A stretch of 64,000 nt of DNA from Actinotalea caeni (lineage in GTDB: Bacteria; Actinomycetota; Actinomycetes; Actinomycetales; Beutenbergiaceae): positions 1 through 64,000 of the forward strand of contig NZ_WNXX01000001.1 of the NCBI RefSeq assembly GCF_009733795.1, read 5' to 3'. Under the pieces are notes generated by a model. The model had not been told where the DNA came from, ran no database searches, and worked only from the letters and a program-made list of their open reading frames with translations. Shown piece after piece: positions 49,270 to 56,966 of the stretch (the first letter of the stretch is position 1; each line of letters opens with the position of its first letter). Both the position numbers and the translations under genes were made by a program.

Positions 49270-50355
49270 ATGGCCGAGCTCGAGCTCGTGGGGATCCACG
49301 CCGACGGTGAGCACATCGTGCTGGTGGACGAGGAGGGGCAGCGGCACCGGCTGCTGATCGACGACGCGCTCCGCGCCGCCGTCCGCCGCGACCGACCCCA
49401 GCTCGAGCAGATCCGCTCCGAGGGTCTGCGACCGCGCGAGATCCAGGCGCTCGTGCGCGCCGGTGCCTCCGCCGAGGAGATCGCCGCCGAGGCCGGTGTG
49501 CCGGTCGAGCAGGTCCGCCGCTACGAGGGGCCCGCGCTGGCGGAGCGTGCGCACGTCGCGCAGCGCGCGCAGGCGCTCTCGATCGGCCGCGACGCCGGTT
49601 CCCCCACGCTCGGCGACCTCGTCGTCGACCGTCTCGCCTCCCGCGGCGTCGACACGATCACGTGGGACGCCCGCCGACGCGGCTCCGAGCCCTGGGAGGT
49701 CGTGGCGCGGTTCGTCGCGGGCGACCGGGAGCGCGAGGCCACCTGGCAGGTCGACCTCGGGGCCGGCACCCTCACCGCGATCGACGACGAGAGCCGCTGG
49801 CTGTCCGAGACCGACCTCGGCACCGGTGCGCCGCGACGCCACCTCACCGCGGTCCGGGGCGCGCGCCTGTACGACGTCGAGACCGACGCCGACGTCGCAC
49901 CCGCGCTGGCCGCGGTCGACGCGGTCATCCGCGACCCCCGTCCGCGCGAGCTGCGGGTCGCCTCCGCCGACGAGCCCGGCTCCGCATGGAGCAGCCCGAG
50001 CGGCCCGAGCGCCGCGAGCTCCCCGAGCGCGCCGTCGGCGGCGGACCCGGCGGGACCGGAGGACGAGCCGGAGGCCCACGACACCGAGTCCCTGCTGGAG
50101 GAGCTGAGCGCCGCGCGCGGCGTCCGGCAGCGTGTCGAGGTCGACGACGAGGCGCTCGCGGAGGAGGTCGAGGCCCACACGCCCGCGCTGTGGGAGGACA
50201 AGCCCACGGGCGCCCACCCCGCGCCGTCGCACCCGGAGGAGGCGACCGACGCGACCGTCATCCCGGCTCGCCGCGGCCGTCGTTCCGCCCGCAACCGCCG
50301 CACGAGCGTCCCCAGCTGGGACGAGATCGTCTTCGGCGCCCGCAGCGACCAGTAG
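49270..50355 (+). CDS. sepH: Septation protein SepH
   Basis: A 361-residue protein. The N-terminal DUF3071 domain (MAELELVGIHADGEHIVLVDEEGQRHRLLIDDALRAAVR) contains a helix-turn-helix-like segment, LRPREIQALVRAGASAEEIAAEAG. A less conserved, Ser/Ala/Glu-rich tail follows, ending in a basic patch and PSWDEIVFGARSD, the conserved C-terminal motif. SepH in Streptomyces and mycobacteria binds FtsZ and helps Z-ring assembly. The ATG at 49270 has GGGAGG 5 bases upstream. It is convergent with DUF2332 across a GC hairpin. Confidence 0.93.
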   Translation: MAELELVGIHADGEHIVLVDEEGQRHRLLIDDALRAAVRRDRPQLEQIRSEGLRPREIQALVRAGASAEEIAAEAGVPVEQVRRYEGPALAERAHVAQRAQALSIGRDAGSPTLGDLVVDRLASRGVDTITWDARRRGSEPWEVVARFVAGDREREATWQVDLGAGTLTAIDDESRWLSETDLGTGAPRRHLTAVRGARLYDVETDADVAPALAAVDAVIRDPRPRELRVASADEPGSAWSSPSGPSAASSPSAPSAADPAGPEDEPEAHDTESLLEELSAARGVRQRVEVDDEALAEEVEAHTPALWEDKPTGAHPAPSHPEEATDATVIPARRGRRSARNRRTSVPSWDEIVFGARSDQ

Positions 50356-50360
50356 GTCGC

Positions 50361-50383
50361 GCGGGGCGGGCCCTCCGCCCCGC
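50361..50383. terminator. Bidirectional hairpin between sepH and DUF2332
   Basis: Perfect 9-bp arms GCGGGGCGG/CCGCCCCGC with a GCCCT loop lie between the two convergent stop codons. Confidence 0.65.
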
Positions 50384-50389
50384 CGCTGC

Positions 50390-51373
50390 TCAGACCGGTC
50401 GGTGCCAGACCAGGTCGCGCCCGTGCGGGTGGGCATCGCCCAGCACCGCGTCGTCGAGGGTCAGCAGGAACCTGCCGGGCAGGTCCGGCGGCGCCGGGAC
50501 GCCCAGGTCCGCGCTGACCTGGCTACCCTCGAGCCCGACCCGGTGCACCCCGAGGTCGCGGCACAGCACCGCGAACGTTGCTCGCTGCTCGGGCGAGAGG
50601 TAGGCCGCGGTCGCGCTGTGCACTACGACCGGCGTCGCGTCCGGCGCGGCCTCGCGCAGGCGGGCCACCGCGCCCGCGACGTCGTCCGGGGCCAGCCCCG
50701 TGAGCACGGTCGGCGGGTCGGCCGCCGCCGCCCGCAGCGCGGCGTCGAGGCGGCCGGCGCGGTCGGTGTGCTCCGGCCAGACCAGGCACCGCAGCCACTG
50801 CGCGGTGCCGGCGTCGGTGGGGTCCAGCGGGTGCGCGTCGAGCCCCAGCCGCGCGGCGAGAACGGGCACGCGGTCCGGCAGCGGCACGTCGGTGACCGCG
50901 CAGTCGAGCACGACGTCGCCGGCGCCGACCGTCACCTCCGCCGCGCCCGTGTCCGCCCGGTAGCGGTACCGATAGGCGTCGTAGCGCAGGCACAGCCCCG
51001 CCGAGGCACCGACCTCCAGCAGCGCCAACGGCTCCGGCAGCGTCGCGAGCGCCGGCAGCAGCACGGCGCACCGGGCGGGCTCGTTCGTCTGCGTCGCGTG
51101 CGAGAGGACGATCGCCCGCACGTCCTCGGCACGGTCGGTCGCCAGCCGGAGGGCGGCGTCCGGGTCGCTGACGTCGGCATCCAGCAGCCGCAGCGCGCCC
51201 AGCAGCAGGTTCGGCTGCCGCTTGCCGCGCGGCAGCCCCGCGAGCAGCGCGAGCACGCCCGGGTGCTCGGCGACGGCGAGGCAGAGACGCTCGTACGTCG
51301 GCGAGGAGCCGCGCGCCTCGATCGCGGCGAACCGGCGGTACAGACCGGCGACGTCCTCGGCGTCGACCTCCAT
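50390..51373 (-). CDS. DUF2332 family protein
   Basis: A 327-residue protein of the DUF2332 family. Recognisable parts are YRRFAAIEARGSSPTYERLCLAVAEHPGVLALLAGLPRGKRQPNLLLGALR at the N-terminus, LLEVGASAGLCLRYDAYRY near residue 125 and VVHSATAAYLSPEQRATF. The GASAGL loop resembles a SAM-binding motif I, so methyltransferase activity is possible but unproven. The ATG at 51373 has GGGAGG 6 bases upstream. It follows the SCO1664-family gene by 11 bp and is the last gene of that unit. Confidence 0.85.
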   Translation of the reverse strand: MEVDAEDVAGLYRRFAAIEARGSSPTYERLCLAVAEHPGVLALLAGLPRGKRQPNLLLGALRLLDADVSDPDAALRLATDRAEDVRAIVLSHATQTNEPARCAVLLPALATLPEPLALLEVGASAGLCLRYDAYRYRYRADTGAAEVTVGAGDVVLDCAVTDVPLPDRVPVLAARLGLDAHPLDPTDAGTAQWLRCLVWPEHTDRAGRLDAALRAAAADPPTVLTGLAPDDVAGAVARLREAAPDATPVVVHSATAAYLSPEQRATFAVLCRDLGVHRVGLEGSQVSADLGVPAPPDLPGRFLLTLDDAVLGDAHPHGRDLVWHRPV

Positions 51374-51384
51374 CGTTGCCTCCC

Positions 51385-52152
51385 TCAGATCGGTGGCCAG
51401 GGGATCGCGGGCATCTCGCCCTCCGGCCCCGGGAACCGCTGCTCGGCGAGCAGCCGGTCGCAGCGCCGCACGCACGCGTCGACCTCGTCGTCGGCGAGCA
51501 GCGTGCGCAGCCGCTCCCCCAGCGCGCCGTCGAGCGCCTCGCGCACGCGCGCGACGCCCGCGACCTCGTCGTCGGTGAGCGGCTCACCCACCCAGCCCCA
51601 CAGGATCGTGCGCAGGTGCGGCTCGGTGTGGAACGTCAGTCCGTGGTCGACTCCGCGCCGGTGCCCGTCGGCGCTCTCGAGCACGTGCCCACCCTTGCGG
51701 TCGGCGTTGTTGGTGACGACGTCGAGCAGCGCCAGCCGCCGCATCGCCGGGCTGTCCTCGTGGAGCAGCGCGACCGGGGCGCCCTGCTCGTCGACGCCGT
51801 CGAGCACGTGGCACCAGCCGCTCGCCGGGATCGCGTCGGCGGGCACGAGCGCGACCGCCGAGCCCGCCGCGTCGTCGGGCTCCTGCCAGCGCTGCAGCAT
51901 GCCGGGACCGAACGGCCCCTCCCCCAGCCACGTCGGCGGCACCAGGTCCCAGCCGAGCGTCTCGGACACCGCGTAGGCGGCGACCTCGCGCGCCGCGAGC
52001 GTGCCGTCGGGGAAGTCCCACAGCGGGCGCTCGCCCGCGACCGGCTTGTAGACGACCGCGACGCCGTCGATCGTCGCGAGGAACGTCGCGTTGGACGCGG
52101 TCGTGATCCGGCCGACCAGCTCGGGCTCGCCCCGCAGCTCCCCCGCGCTCAC
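51385..52152 (-). CDS. SCO1664 family protein (kinase-like fold)
   Basis: A 255-residue protein of the SCO1664 family (TIGR03843). Kinase-like features are visible: a possible ATP lysine in VVYKPVAGERPLWDFPDGTLAAREVAAY, the catalytic-loop-like DVVTNNADRKGGHVL, and the metal-site-like VDHGLTFH. Relatives belong to the phosphatidylinositol 3-/4-kinase-like group. The substrate is unknown. The GTG at 52152 overlaps the DUF3090 stop as GTGA. It is one of three actinobacterial families usually found together with DUF3090 and a histidine phosphatase. Confidence 0.9.
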   Translation of the reverse strand: MSAGELRGEPELVGRITTASNATFLATIDGVAVVYKPVAGERPLWDFPDGTLAAREVAAYAVSETLGWDLVPPTWLGEGPFGPGMLQRWQEPDDAAGSAVALVPADAIPASGWCHVLDGVDEQGAPVALLHEDSPAMRRLALLDVVTNNADRKGGHVLESADGHRRGVDHGLTFHTEPHLRTILWGWVGEPLTDDEVAGVARVREALDGALGERLRTLLADDEVDACVRRCDRLLAEQRFPGPEGEMPAIPWPPI

Positions 52153-52694
52153 GCGAGGTCGTCGGGGACCGCGCAGGTGTGACCGTCGGGGTCCATCGGC
52201 TCCTCGCAGATCGGGCAGATCGGGCGCCCCTGCGCGACGACGGACCGGGTGCGCGCCGCGAACGCGCGCGCCGCGCCGACCGGGAGCCGGACGACGAGCA
52301 CCTCCTCCGGCTCGGCGTCGACGACCTCGCCGTCCTCGTCGAGCGGCAGCGGCAGCGCCTCGATGACCACCTGCGAGGTCGTGGCGTCCCAGCCCAGGCG
52401 CATCTCGCCGACCCGGAACCGCTCCTCGACCGGCTCGGCGAGCGGGTCGTCGTCCTCCAGCCCCTCCGGCGCCGACTCCGGGATGCCGAACGGGTTGCCG
52501 TCCTCGGCCATCAGGCGGTCGAGGACCGCGTCGACACCGTCGGCCAGCGCGGCGGACTGCTGCTTCTCGAGAGCGACGCTGAGCAGCCGCTTGCCCTCCT
52601 GCGCCTGCAGGTAGAACGTGCGCGAACCGGGTTCGCCCAGCGTCCCCGTGACGAAGCGGTCGGGCCAGTCGAAGCCGTGCACCGTGGGAGCCAT
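52149..52694 (-). CDS. DUF3090 protein
   Basis: A 181-residue protein of the DUF3090 family (TIGR03847). Blocks are FDWPDRFVTGTLGEPGSRTFYLQAQEGKRLLSVALEKQQ, FRVGEMRLGWD, and the C-terminal zinc-ribbon-like PICPICEEPMDPDGHTCAVP with CxxC-x8-C. The function is unknown. The ATG at 52694 is fixed by TAGCAT 7 bases upstream. A hairpin separates it from the histidine phosphatase gene, so it starts a new transcription unit with SCO1664 and DUF2332. Confidence 0.9.
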   Translation of the reverse strand: MAPTVHGFDWPDRFVTGTLGEPGSRTFYLQAQEGKRLLSVALEKQQSAALADGVDAVLDRLMAEDGNPFGIPESAPEGLEDDDPLAEPVEERFRVGEMRLGWDATTSQVVIEALPLPLDEDGEVVDAEPEEVLVVRLPVGAARAFAARTRSVVAQGRPICPICEEPMDPDGHTCAVPDDLA

Positions 52695-52701
52695 CGGCAC
52701 C

Positions 52702-52707
52702 ATGCTA
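52702..52707 (-). promoter_or_regulatory. Leaderless-type -10 box of DUF3090 unit
   Basis: TAGCAT on the minus strand ends 7 nt before the ATG at 52694. Confidence 0.5.
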
Positions 52708-52731
52708 GTCACCGCTGTCGCGGTCGGTGAC
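52708..52731 (-). terminator. Hairpin after histidine phosphatase
   Basis: Arms GTCACCG (52708-52714) and CGGTGAC (52725-52731) with a 10-base loop, plus an alternative ACCGC/GCGGT stem inside. It lies just after the phosphatase stop and directly before the DUF3090 -10 box. Confidence 0.5.
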
Positions 52732-52737
52732 GGCCGG

Positions 52738-53439
52738 TCACGCCGTCGAGGCGTCGGCCTCCCGGCCCGTCGCGCCGCCGACGGTGGCGTCCGACGGCGC
52801 GCGACGCAGCCACCCGAGATCGCCGGCCAGCGTGTTGACGCCGAGCACGAGCGGGCGCTCGCCACCGCGCACCACCACCGAGACCGACGCCGGGTGGACG
52901 TCGAGCCGCTGGAAGTCGTCGAGCGCCATCCCGAGGGCGTCGGCGAGCAGCGCCTTGACGACGTCGCCGTGGCTGACCGCGAGCCAGACCGCGTCGGGGC
53001 CGTGCCGGCGGGCGACCTCGGCGTCGTGACGGCGCACCGCCTCGACCGCGCGCGCCGCCATGGCCACCATCGACTCGCCGCCGGGGAACGTCACCTCGGA
53101 CGGCCGCTGCTGCACCGTGCGCCACAGCGGCTCCTGCGCGAGCTCGGCGAGCGGGCGCCCCTGCCAGGCGCCGTAGTCGCACTCGGTGAGCGCGTCGTCG
53201 ACGACGAGACCGGGGCGGGGCTCGGGCTGGCGGGCCAGCACGTGCTCCGCCGTCTGCACGCACCGCGTCAGCGGGCTGGTGACGACCGCCGCCAGCGGGA
53301 GCGACGCCAGGCGCGAGGAGGCGTCGTCGGCCTGCGCGCGACCGGTCTCGTCGAGCTCGACGCCGTCCGCGCGGCCGGCGAGCACGCCCGCGGTGTTCGC
53401 GGTGCTGCGGCCGTGCCGCAGCAGCAGGAGGGTCGGCAC
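52738..53439 (-). CDS. Histidine phosphatase, MSMEG_4193 family
   Basis: A 233-residue phosphoglycerate-mutase-like enzyme. The phosphohistidine lies in LLLLRHGRSTANTAGVLAGRADGVELDETG at residues 5-12. The second His is in WLAVSHGDVVKALLADALG, and the acid is in LTECDYGAWQGRPL. This matches TIGR03848 (MSMEG_4193), which sits beside DUF3090 and SCO1664 genes in many actinobacteria. The substrate is unknown. The GTG at 53439 is 1 bp after the rluB stop, so it belongs to the parA-scpAB-rluB unit. Confidence 0.9.
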   Translation of the reverse strand: MPTLLLLRHGRSTANTAGVLAGRADGVELDETGRAQADDASSRLASLPLAAVVTSPLTRCVQTAEHVLARQPEPRPGLVVDDALTECDYGAWQGRPLAELAQEPLWRTVQQRPSEVTFPGGESMVAMAARAVEAVRRHDAEVARRHGPDAVWLAVSHGDVVKALLADALGMALDDFQRLDVHPASVSVVVRGGERPLVLGVNTLAGDLGWLRRAPSDATVGGATGREADASTA

Positions 53440-53440
53440 G

Positions 53441-54181
53441 TCAGAGCCCGACCGCGGCCATCAGCCGACCCAGCTCGGTGCCCTCGACCACCCGCGTGCG
53501 GCCCGGCCGGAGGTGGCCGAGCCGCACCGGTCCGACCGCGGTCCGCACCAGCCGCGTGACCGGGTGCCCGACCTCGGCGAGCAGCCGGCGCACGATGTGG
53601 TTGCGACCCTCGTGGATCGTCAGCTCGACGATCGAGGACCGCGGCATCGCCTCGACGATGGTGAACCTGTCGACGCGGACCGGGCCGTCCTCGAGCTCGA
53701 CGCCGTCGGCGAGGGTGCGGCCGAGGCCGCGGGCGACGCGTCCCTCGACGGTCGCGACGTAGGTCTTCGGCACCTCGTAGGAGGGGTGCATCAGCCGGTG
53801 GGCGAGCTCGCCGTCGTTGGTGAGGAGCAGCAGCCCCTCGGTCTCGGCGTCGAGCCGGCCGACGTGGTAGAGCCGCTCGGTGCGGTCGGCCACGAACGCC
53901 GACAGGTCCGGCCGCCCCTGCGGGTCCGACATCGTCGAGTGCACGCCCGCCGGCTTGTGCAGCGCGAGCGTGACGACCGCGTCGTCCAGCTGCACCCGCA
54001 GGCCGTCGACGTGGATGACGGCGGAGCGCGGGTCGACCCGTACGCCCAGCTCGCGGACCTGCTCGCCGTCGACCGTCACGCGGCCCGCCGCGATGATCTG
54101 CTCGCAGGCGCGCCGCGACCCGTAGCCCGCCTGGGCGAGGACCTTCTGCAGCCGCACCCCGGCGGGGTCGTGGGCGCTCAC
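53441..54181 (-). CDS. rluB: rRNA pseudouridine synthase RluB-type
   Basis: A 246-residue enzyme with an N-terminal S4 RNA-binding domain (VRLQKVLAQAGYGSRRACEQIIAAGRVTVDG). The catalytic domain has the Asp in YHVGRLDAETEGLLLLTNDGELAHRL and the KTYVATVEG and EGRNHIVRRLLAEVGHPVTRLVR motifs. It probably modifies 23S rRNA, as in E. coli RluB. The GTG at 54181 overlaps the scpB stop as GTGA. scpA-scpB-rluB is a classic bacterial gene order. Confidence 0.92.
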   Translation of the reverse strand: MSAHDPAGVRLQKVLAQAGYGSRRACEQIIAAGRVTVDGEQVRELGVRVDPRSAVIHVDGLRVQLDDAVVTLALHKPAGVHSTMSDPQGRPDLSAFVADRTERLYHVGRLDAETEGLLLLTNDGELAHRLMHPSYEVPKTYVATVEGRVARGLGRTLADGVELEDGPVRVDRFTIVEAMPRSSIVELTIHEGRNHIVRRLLAEVGHPVTRLVRTAVGPVRLGHLRPGRTRVVEGTELGRLMAAVGL

Positions 54182-55032
54182 AGGCCCTCCCCGATGCTCG
54201 TCCCGCGGTCCACGCGCTCGATCACGTCCTCCAGCTCGTCCATGTCCGGCAGGTACGGCGCGAGCGGCGGCAGCTCGTCGAGCGACCGCAGCCCGAGCCG
54301 CTCCAGGAAGTACGACGTCGTCCGGTACAGGATCGCACCGCCGTCGGGGTCCTGCCCGGCCTCCTCGACCAGACCGCGCGACAGCAGGGTCCGCACGACC
54401 GAGTCGACGTTGACGCCGCGGATCGCCGCGATGCGGCCGCGCGAGATCGGCTGCCGGTAGGCGATGACCGCCAGCGTCTCCAGCGAGGCCTGGGTGAGCC
54501 GCGCCGTCTGGCCGTCGAGCACGAACGCGTCGACCACCGGCGCGAACACCGGGTTGGAGTAGTAGCGCCAGCCGCCACCCTGCTCGCGCAGCACGAAGCC
54601 GCGGTGGCTGCGCTCGTAGTCGGCCGCGAGCCCGGCGAGCGCGTCGGCGACCTCCGCCTCCGGGCGTGCGAGCACGGTGGCGAGCTGCGTCGTCGGGATC
54701 GGGGTGTCGGCGACCATGAGGATCGCCTCGAGCGCGGCCGGCAGCCCGCCCGGCTCGTCGAGCACGCGCGCCGCGGCCGCGAGGTCGGTCTCGCGCTCGG
54801 GCGCCTGGCGGTCGTCGACGGGCCGCGTGTCGGCCGGCTCGGGCGCCGAGGCGCCGTCGGCCGGCGGCTCGTCGAGCGTCTCGGGCGCCGGGGCGCCGTC
54901 GATCGGCGGCTCGTCCGCCGTCCCGGGCACCGGGGCGCCGGCCACCGGTGGCGCGTCGGCCGTCCCGGGCGCCGGGGCGCCGTCGAGCGCGGCGTCGCTC
55001 CCGCTCGGCTGCGGCTGCGGGTCCTCGGTCAC
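54178..55032 (-). CDS. scpB: Segregation and condensation protein ScpB
   Basis: A 284-residue kleisin-associated protein of the SMC-ScpAB condensin complex. The conserved winged-helix part covers residues of about 95-270: LPAALEAILMVADTPIPTTQLATVL, GFVLREQGGGWRYYSNP, LTQASLETLAVIAYRQPISRGRIAAIRGVNVDSVVRTL and GAILYRTTSYFLERLGL. The N-terminal 80 residues are an unusual Pro/Ala/Asp extension built of four 14-residue repeats. The GTG at 55032 overlaps the scpA stop as GTGA. Confidence 0.92.
   Translation of the reverse strand: MTEDPQPQPSGSDAALDGAPAPGTADAPPVAGAPVPGTADEPPIDGAPAPETLDEPPADGASAPEPADTRPVDDRQAPERETDLAAAARVLDEPGGLPAALEAILMVADTPIPTTQLATVLARPEAEVADALAGLAADYERSHRGFVLREQGGGWRYYSNPVFAPVVDAFVLDGQTARLTQASLETLAVIAYRQPISRGRIAAIRGVNVDSVVRTLLSRGLVEEAGQDPDGGAILYRTTSYFLERLGLRSLDELPPLAPYLPDMDELEDVIERVDRGTSIGEGL
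54805..54972. repeat. Four 42-bp coding repeats in scpB
   Basis: Units read on the minus strand as APGTADAPPVAGAP, VPGTADEPPIDGAP, APETLDEPPADGAS and APEPADTRPVDDRQ. They are in-frame tandem repeats of 14 codons and diverge towards the scpB core. Confidence 0.75.
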
Positions 55033-55874
55033 TGTGGCTCCTCCTGCTGCGGCGCCTCGTCGGCGTCGTCGTACTCGTCGGCGACCTCGACGTCGCCCGT
55101 CGTGCTGCCGGTCCACCGGATGGTCAGCTCGCCCAGCGCGCGTGCCTGGTCGAAGGCGACGACGCCCTCGCGGTAGAGCTCCAGCAGCGCGAGGAACCGC
55201 GCGACGACGACGTTGAGCGAGCCGGCGTCGGAGGTCAGCGCGCGGAACGTCGCGGCGTGGCCGCGGCGCAACCGGTCGACGAGCACGGCCGCCTGGTCGC
55301 GCACGCTCACGACCGGCGCGTGCAGGTGCGAGATGTCGACGCCCTCGGGCTCGGGCTTGCGGTTCAGAGCCCCGGCGGCCAGCCGGGCGAGGTCCTCGGG
55401 CCCGATCGTCATGACCAGCTCGGGCAGCAGCGCCGCGAACCGGGGCTCGAGCGACACCGAGCGCGGGTGCGCGCGCCCGTGCCGCTCCCACTCGGCACCC
55501 AGGTGCGCGGCGACCTCCTTGAACGCGCGGTACTGCAGCAGCCGCGCGAAGAGCAGGTCGCGGGCCTCGAGGAGCTCGAGGTCCTCGAGCTCCTCGGACC
55601 GCTCGCCGGGCAGCAGCCGCGCGGCCTTGAGGTCGAGCAGCGTCGCGGCGATGACGAGGAACTCGCTGGCCTGCGACAGGTCCCAGTCCTGCTGGCCGCG
55701 GATGTAGGCGATGAACTCGTCGGTGACGACCGCCAGCGCCACCTCGGTGACGTCGAGCTGGTGCTTGGCGATCAGCGAGAGCAGCAGGTCGAAGGGGCCG
55801 GAGAAGTTCTCCAGGGTGACCTCGAACCGGCCGCTGCTCGCTGGTCGCGCCTCGGCGGCGTCAGGCGGCTGCAC
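55029..55874 (-). CDS. scpA: Segregation and condensation protein ScpA
   Basis: A kleisin of about 281 residues that bridges SMC heads in chromosome condensation. The N-terminal SMC-binding part is FEVTLENFSGPFDLLLSLIAKHQLDVTEVALAVVTDEFIAYI. The middle has ASEFLVIAATLLDLKAARLLPG, and the C-terminal winged helix contains NVVVARFLALLELYREGVVAFDQARALGELTIRWTG. The GTG at 55874 was chosen; it overlaps the end of parA by 14 bp. Another GTG lies at 55919. A Glu/Asp-rich tail ends the protein. Confidence 0.92.
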   Translation of the reverse strand: MQPPDAAEARPASSGRFEVTLENFSGPFDLLLSLIAKHQLDVTEVALAVVTDEFIAYIRGQQDWDLSQASEFLVIAATLLDLKAARLLPGERSEELEDLELLEARDLLFARLLQYRAFKEVAAHLGAEWERHGRAHPRSVSLEPRFAALLPELVMTIGPEDLARLAAGALNRKPEPEGVDISHLHAPVVSVRDQAAVLVDRLRRGHAATFRALTSDAGSLNVVVARFLALLELYREGVVAFDQARALGELTIRWTGSTTGDVEVADEYDDADEAPQQEEPQ

Positions 55875-56706
55875 CGCGGGCGACGAGCTCGCGTGCGAGC
55901 TTCTTGTAGGCGTAGGCACCGGCGTGGTTCGGGGCGTAGGTGAGGATCGACTCGGTGGCGACCGAGGCGTCGGGGAACTTCACGGTGCGCCCGATGACGG
56001 TCGAGAACACCGTGGCGCCGAACGCCTCGCGCACGCGCGCCAGCACCTCGCGCGAGTGCAGCGTGCGGCTGTCGTACATCGTCGCGAGGATGCCGTCGGT
56101 CTGCAGCCGCGGGTTGAGGCGGTCGCGGACCTTGTCGATGGTCTCGATGAGCAGCGCGACGCCGCGCAGCGCGAAGAACTCGGTCTCCAGCGGGATGATG
56201 ACGCCGTGCGCGGCGGTCAGCGCGTTGACCGTGAGCAGGCCGAGCGAGGGCTGGCAGTCGATGAGGATGACGTCGTAGTCGTCGGCGACGGTGCGCAGCA
56301 CCCGGGCGAGCACCTGCTCGCGAGCCACCTCGTTGACGAGCTGCACCTCGGCTGCGGAGAGGTCGATGTTCGCCGGCGCGAGGTCGAGCCCGGGCACGGT
56401 GGTCTCGACGATGATCTCGCGGATGTCGGGCCGCGCCCGCATCAGCTCGGTGTAGATCGTGGCGTCCAGCTCGTGGGCGTTCACGCCGAGCCCCGCGGAC
56501 GCGGCGCCCTGCGGGTCGAAGTCGACCAGCAGCACCTTGCGCCCGTACTGCGCGAGCGCCGCACCGAGGTTGATCGTCGTCGTCGTCTTGCCGACCCCGC
56601 CCTTCTGGTTGCACATCGCGATGATGCGCGCAGGGCCGTGCGACGACAGCGGTGGCGGCTCCGGGAAGTCGCGTGCGACGTCCGGGTCCTCGTCGTCGGT
56701 GCTCAT
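55861..56706 (-). CDS. ParA family ATPase
   Basis: A 281-residue MinD/ParA-type ATPase. The deviant Walker A is MCNQKGGVGKTTTTINLG near residue 34; Walker B-like VILIDCQPSLGLLTVNAL follows, with the switch DFDPQGAASAGLGV. It lies upstream of scpAB, not beside parB, so it is the chromosome-associated ParA-like protein typically found before scpA in actinobacteria and not the canonical ParA of a parABS locus. The ATG at 56706 is set by TAGGTT 7 bases upstream. Confidence 0.92.
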   Translation of the reverse strand: MSTDDEDPDVARDFPEPPPLSSHGPARIIAMCNQKGGVGKTTTTINLGAALAQYGRKVLLVDFDPQGAASAGLGVNAHELDATIYTELMRARPDIREIIVETTVPGLDLAPANIDLSAAEVQLVNEVAREQVLARVLRTVADDYDVILIDCQPSLGLLTVNALTAAHGVIIPLETEFFALRGVALLIETIDKVRDRLNPRLQTDGILATMYDSRTLHSREVLARVREAFGATVFSTVIGRTVKFPDASVATESILTYAPNHAGAYAYKKLARELVARGAAA

Positions 56707-56713
56707 CGCGCCC

Positions 56714-56719
56714 AACCTA
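56714..56719 (-). promoter_or_regulatory. Leaderless-type -10 box of parA-scpAB unit
   Basis: TAGGTT on the minus strand ends 7 nt before the ATG at 56706. Confidence 0.5.
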
Positions 56720-56852
56720 GTTGGTCGGCGCCGTCCCGCCCAAGCACAACACGGTCGTCGTGGCCTCGGTCACGCTCCCAGCCCCCACCCTCGCCCGCCC
56801 CGGCAGCCCACCGCCCGTCTGCCACCCCTCCCCGCCCCGCCCTCCACCCCTC

Positions 56853-56924
56853 GCCGAGCTCGCACCGTGCAGCCGAACTCGCACCGTGCACGGTGCGAGC
56901 TCGGTGGCGGGGTGCGAGCTCGGC
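56853..56924. repeat. Nested palindromic repeat, third locus
   Basis: Outer perfect 14-nt arms GCCGAGCTCGCACC (56853-56866) and GGTGCGAGCTCGGC (56911-56924) enclose a perfect 22-bp palindrome (56878-56899, CTCGCACCGTG followed by its complement). Another half-site lies next to the outer left arm. It belongs to the same family as 8479-8731, with T-A pairs changed to C-G pairs. It sits in the 260-bp gap between xerD and parA, which otherwise holds only C-rich sequence. Confidence 0.8.
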
Positions 56925-56966
56925 GTGTGCGAGGACCGGGGTGCGTGCAGCCGGGTGCGGTGTCGC

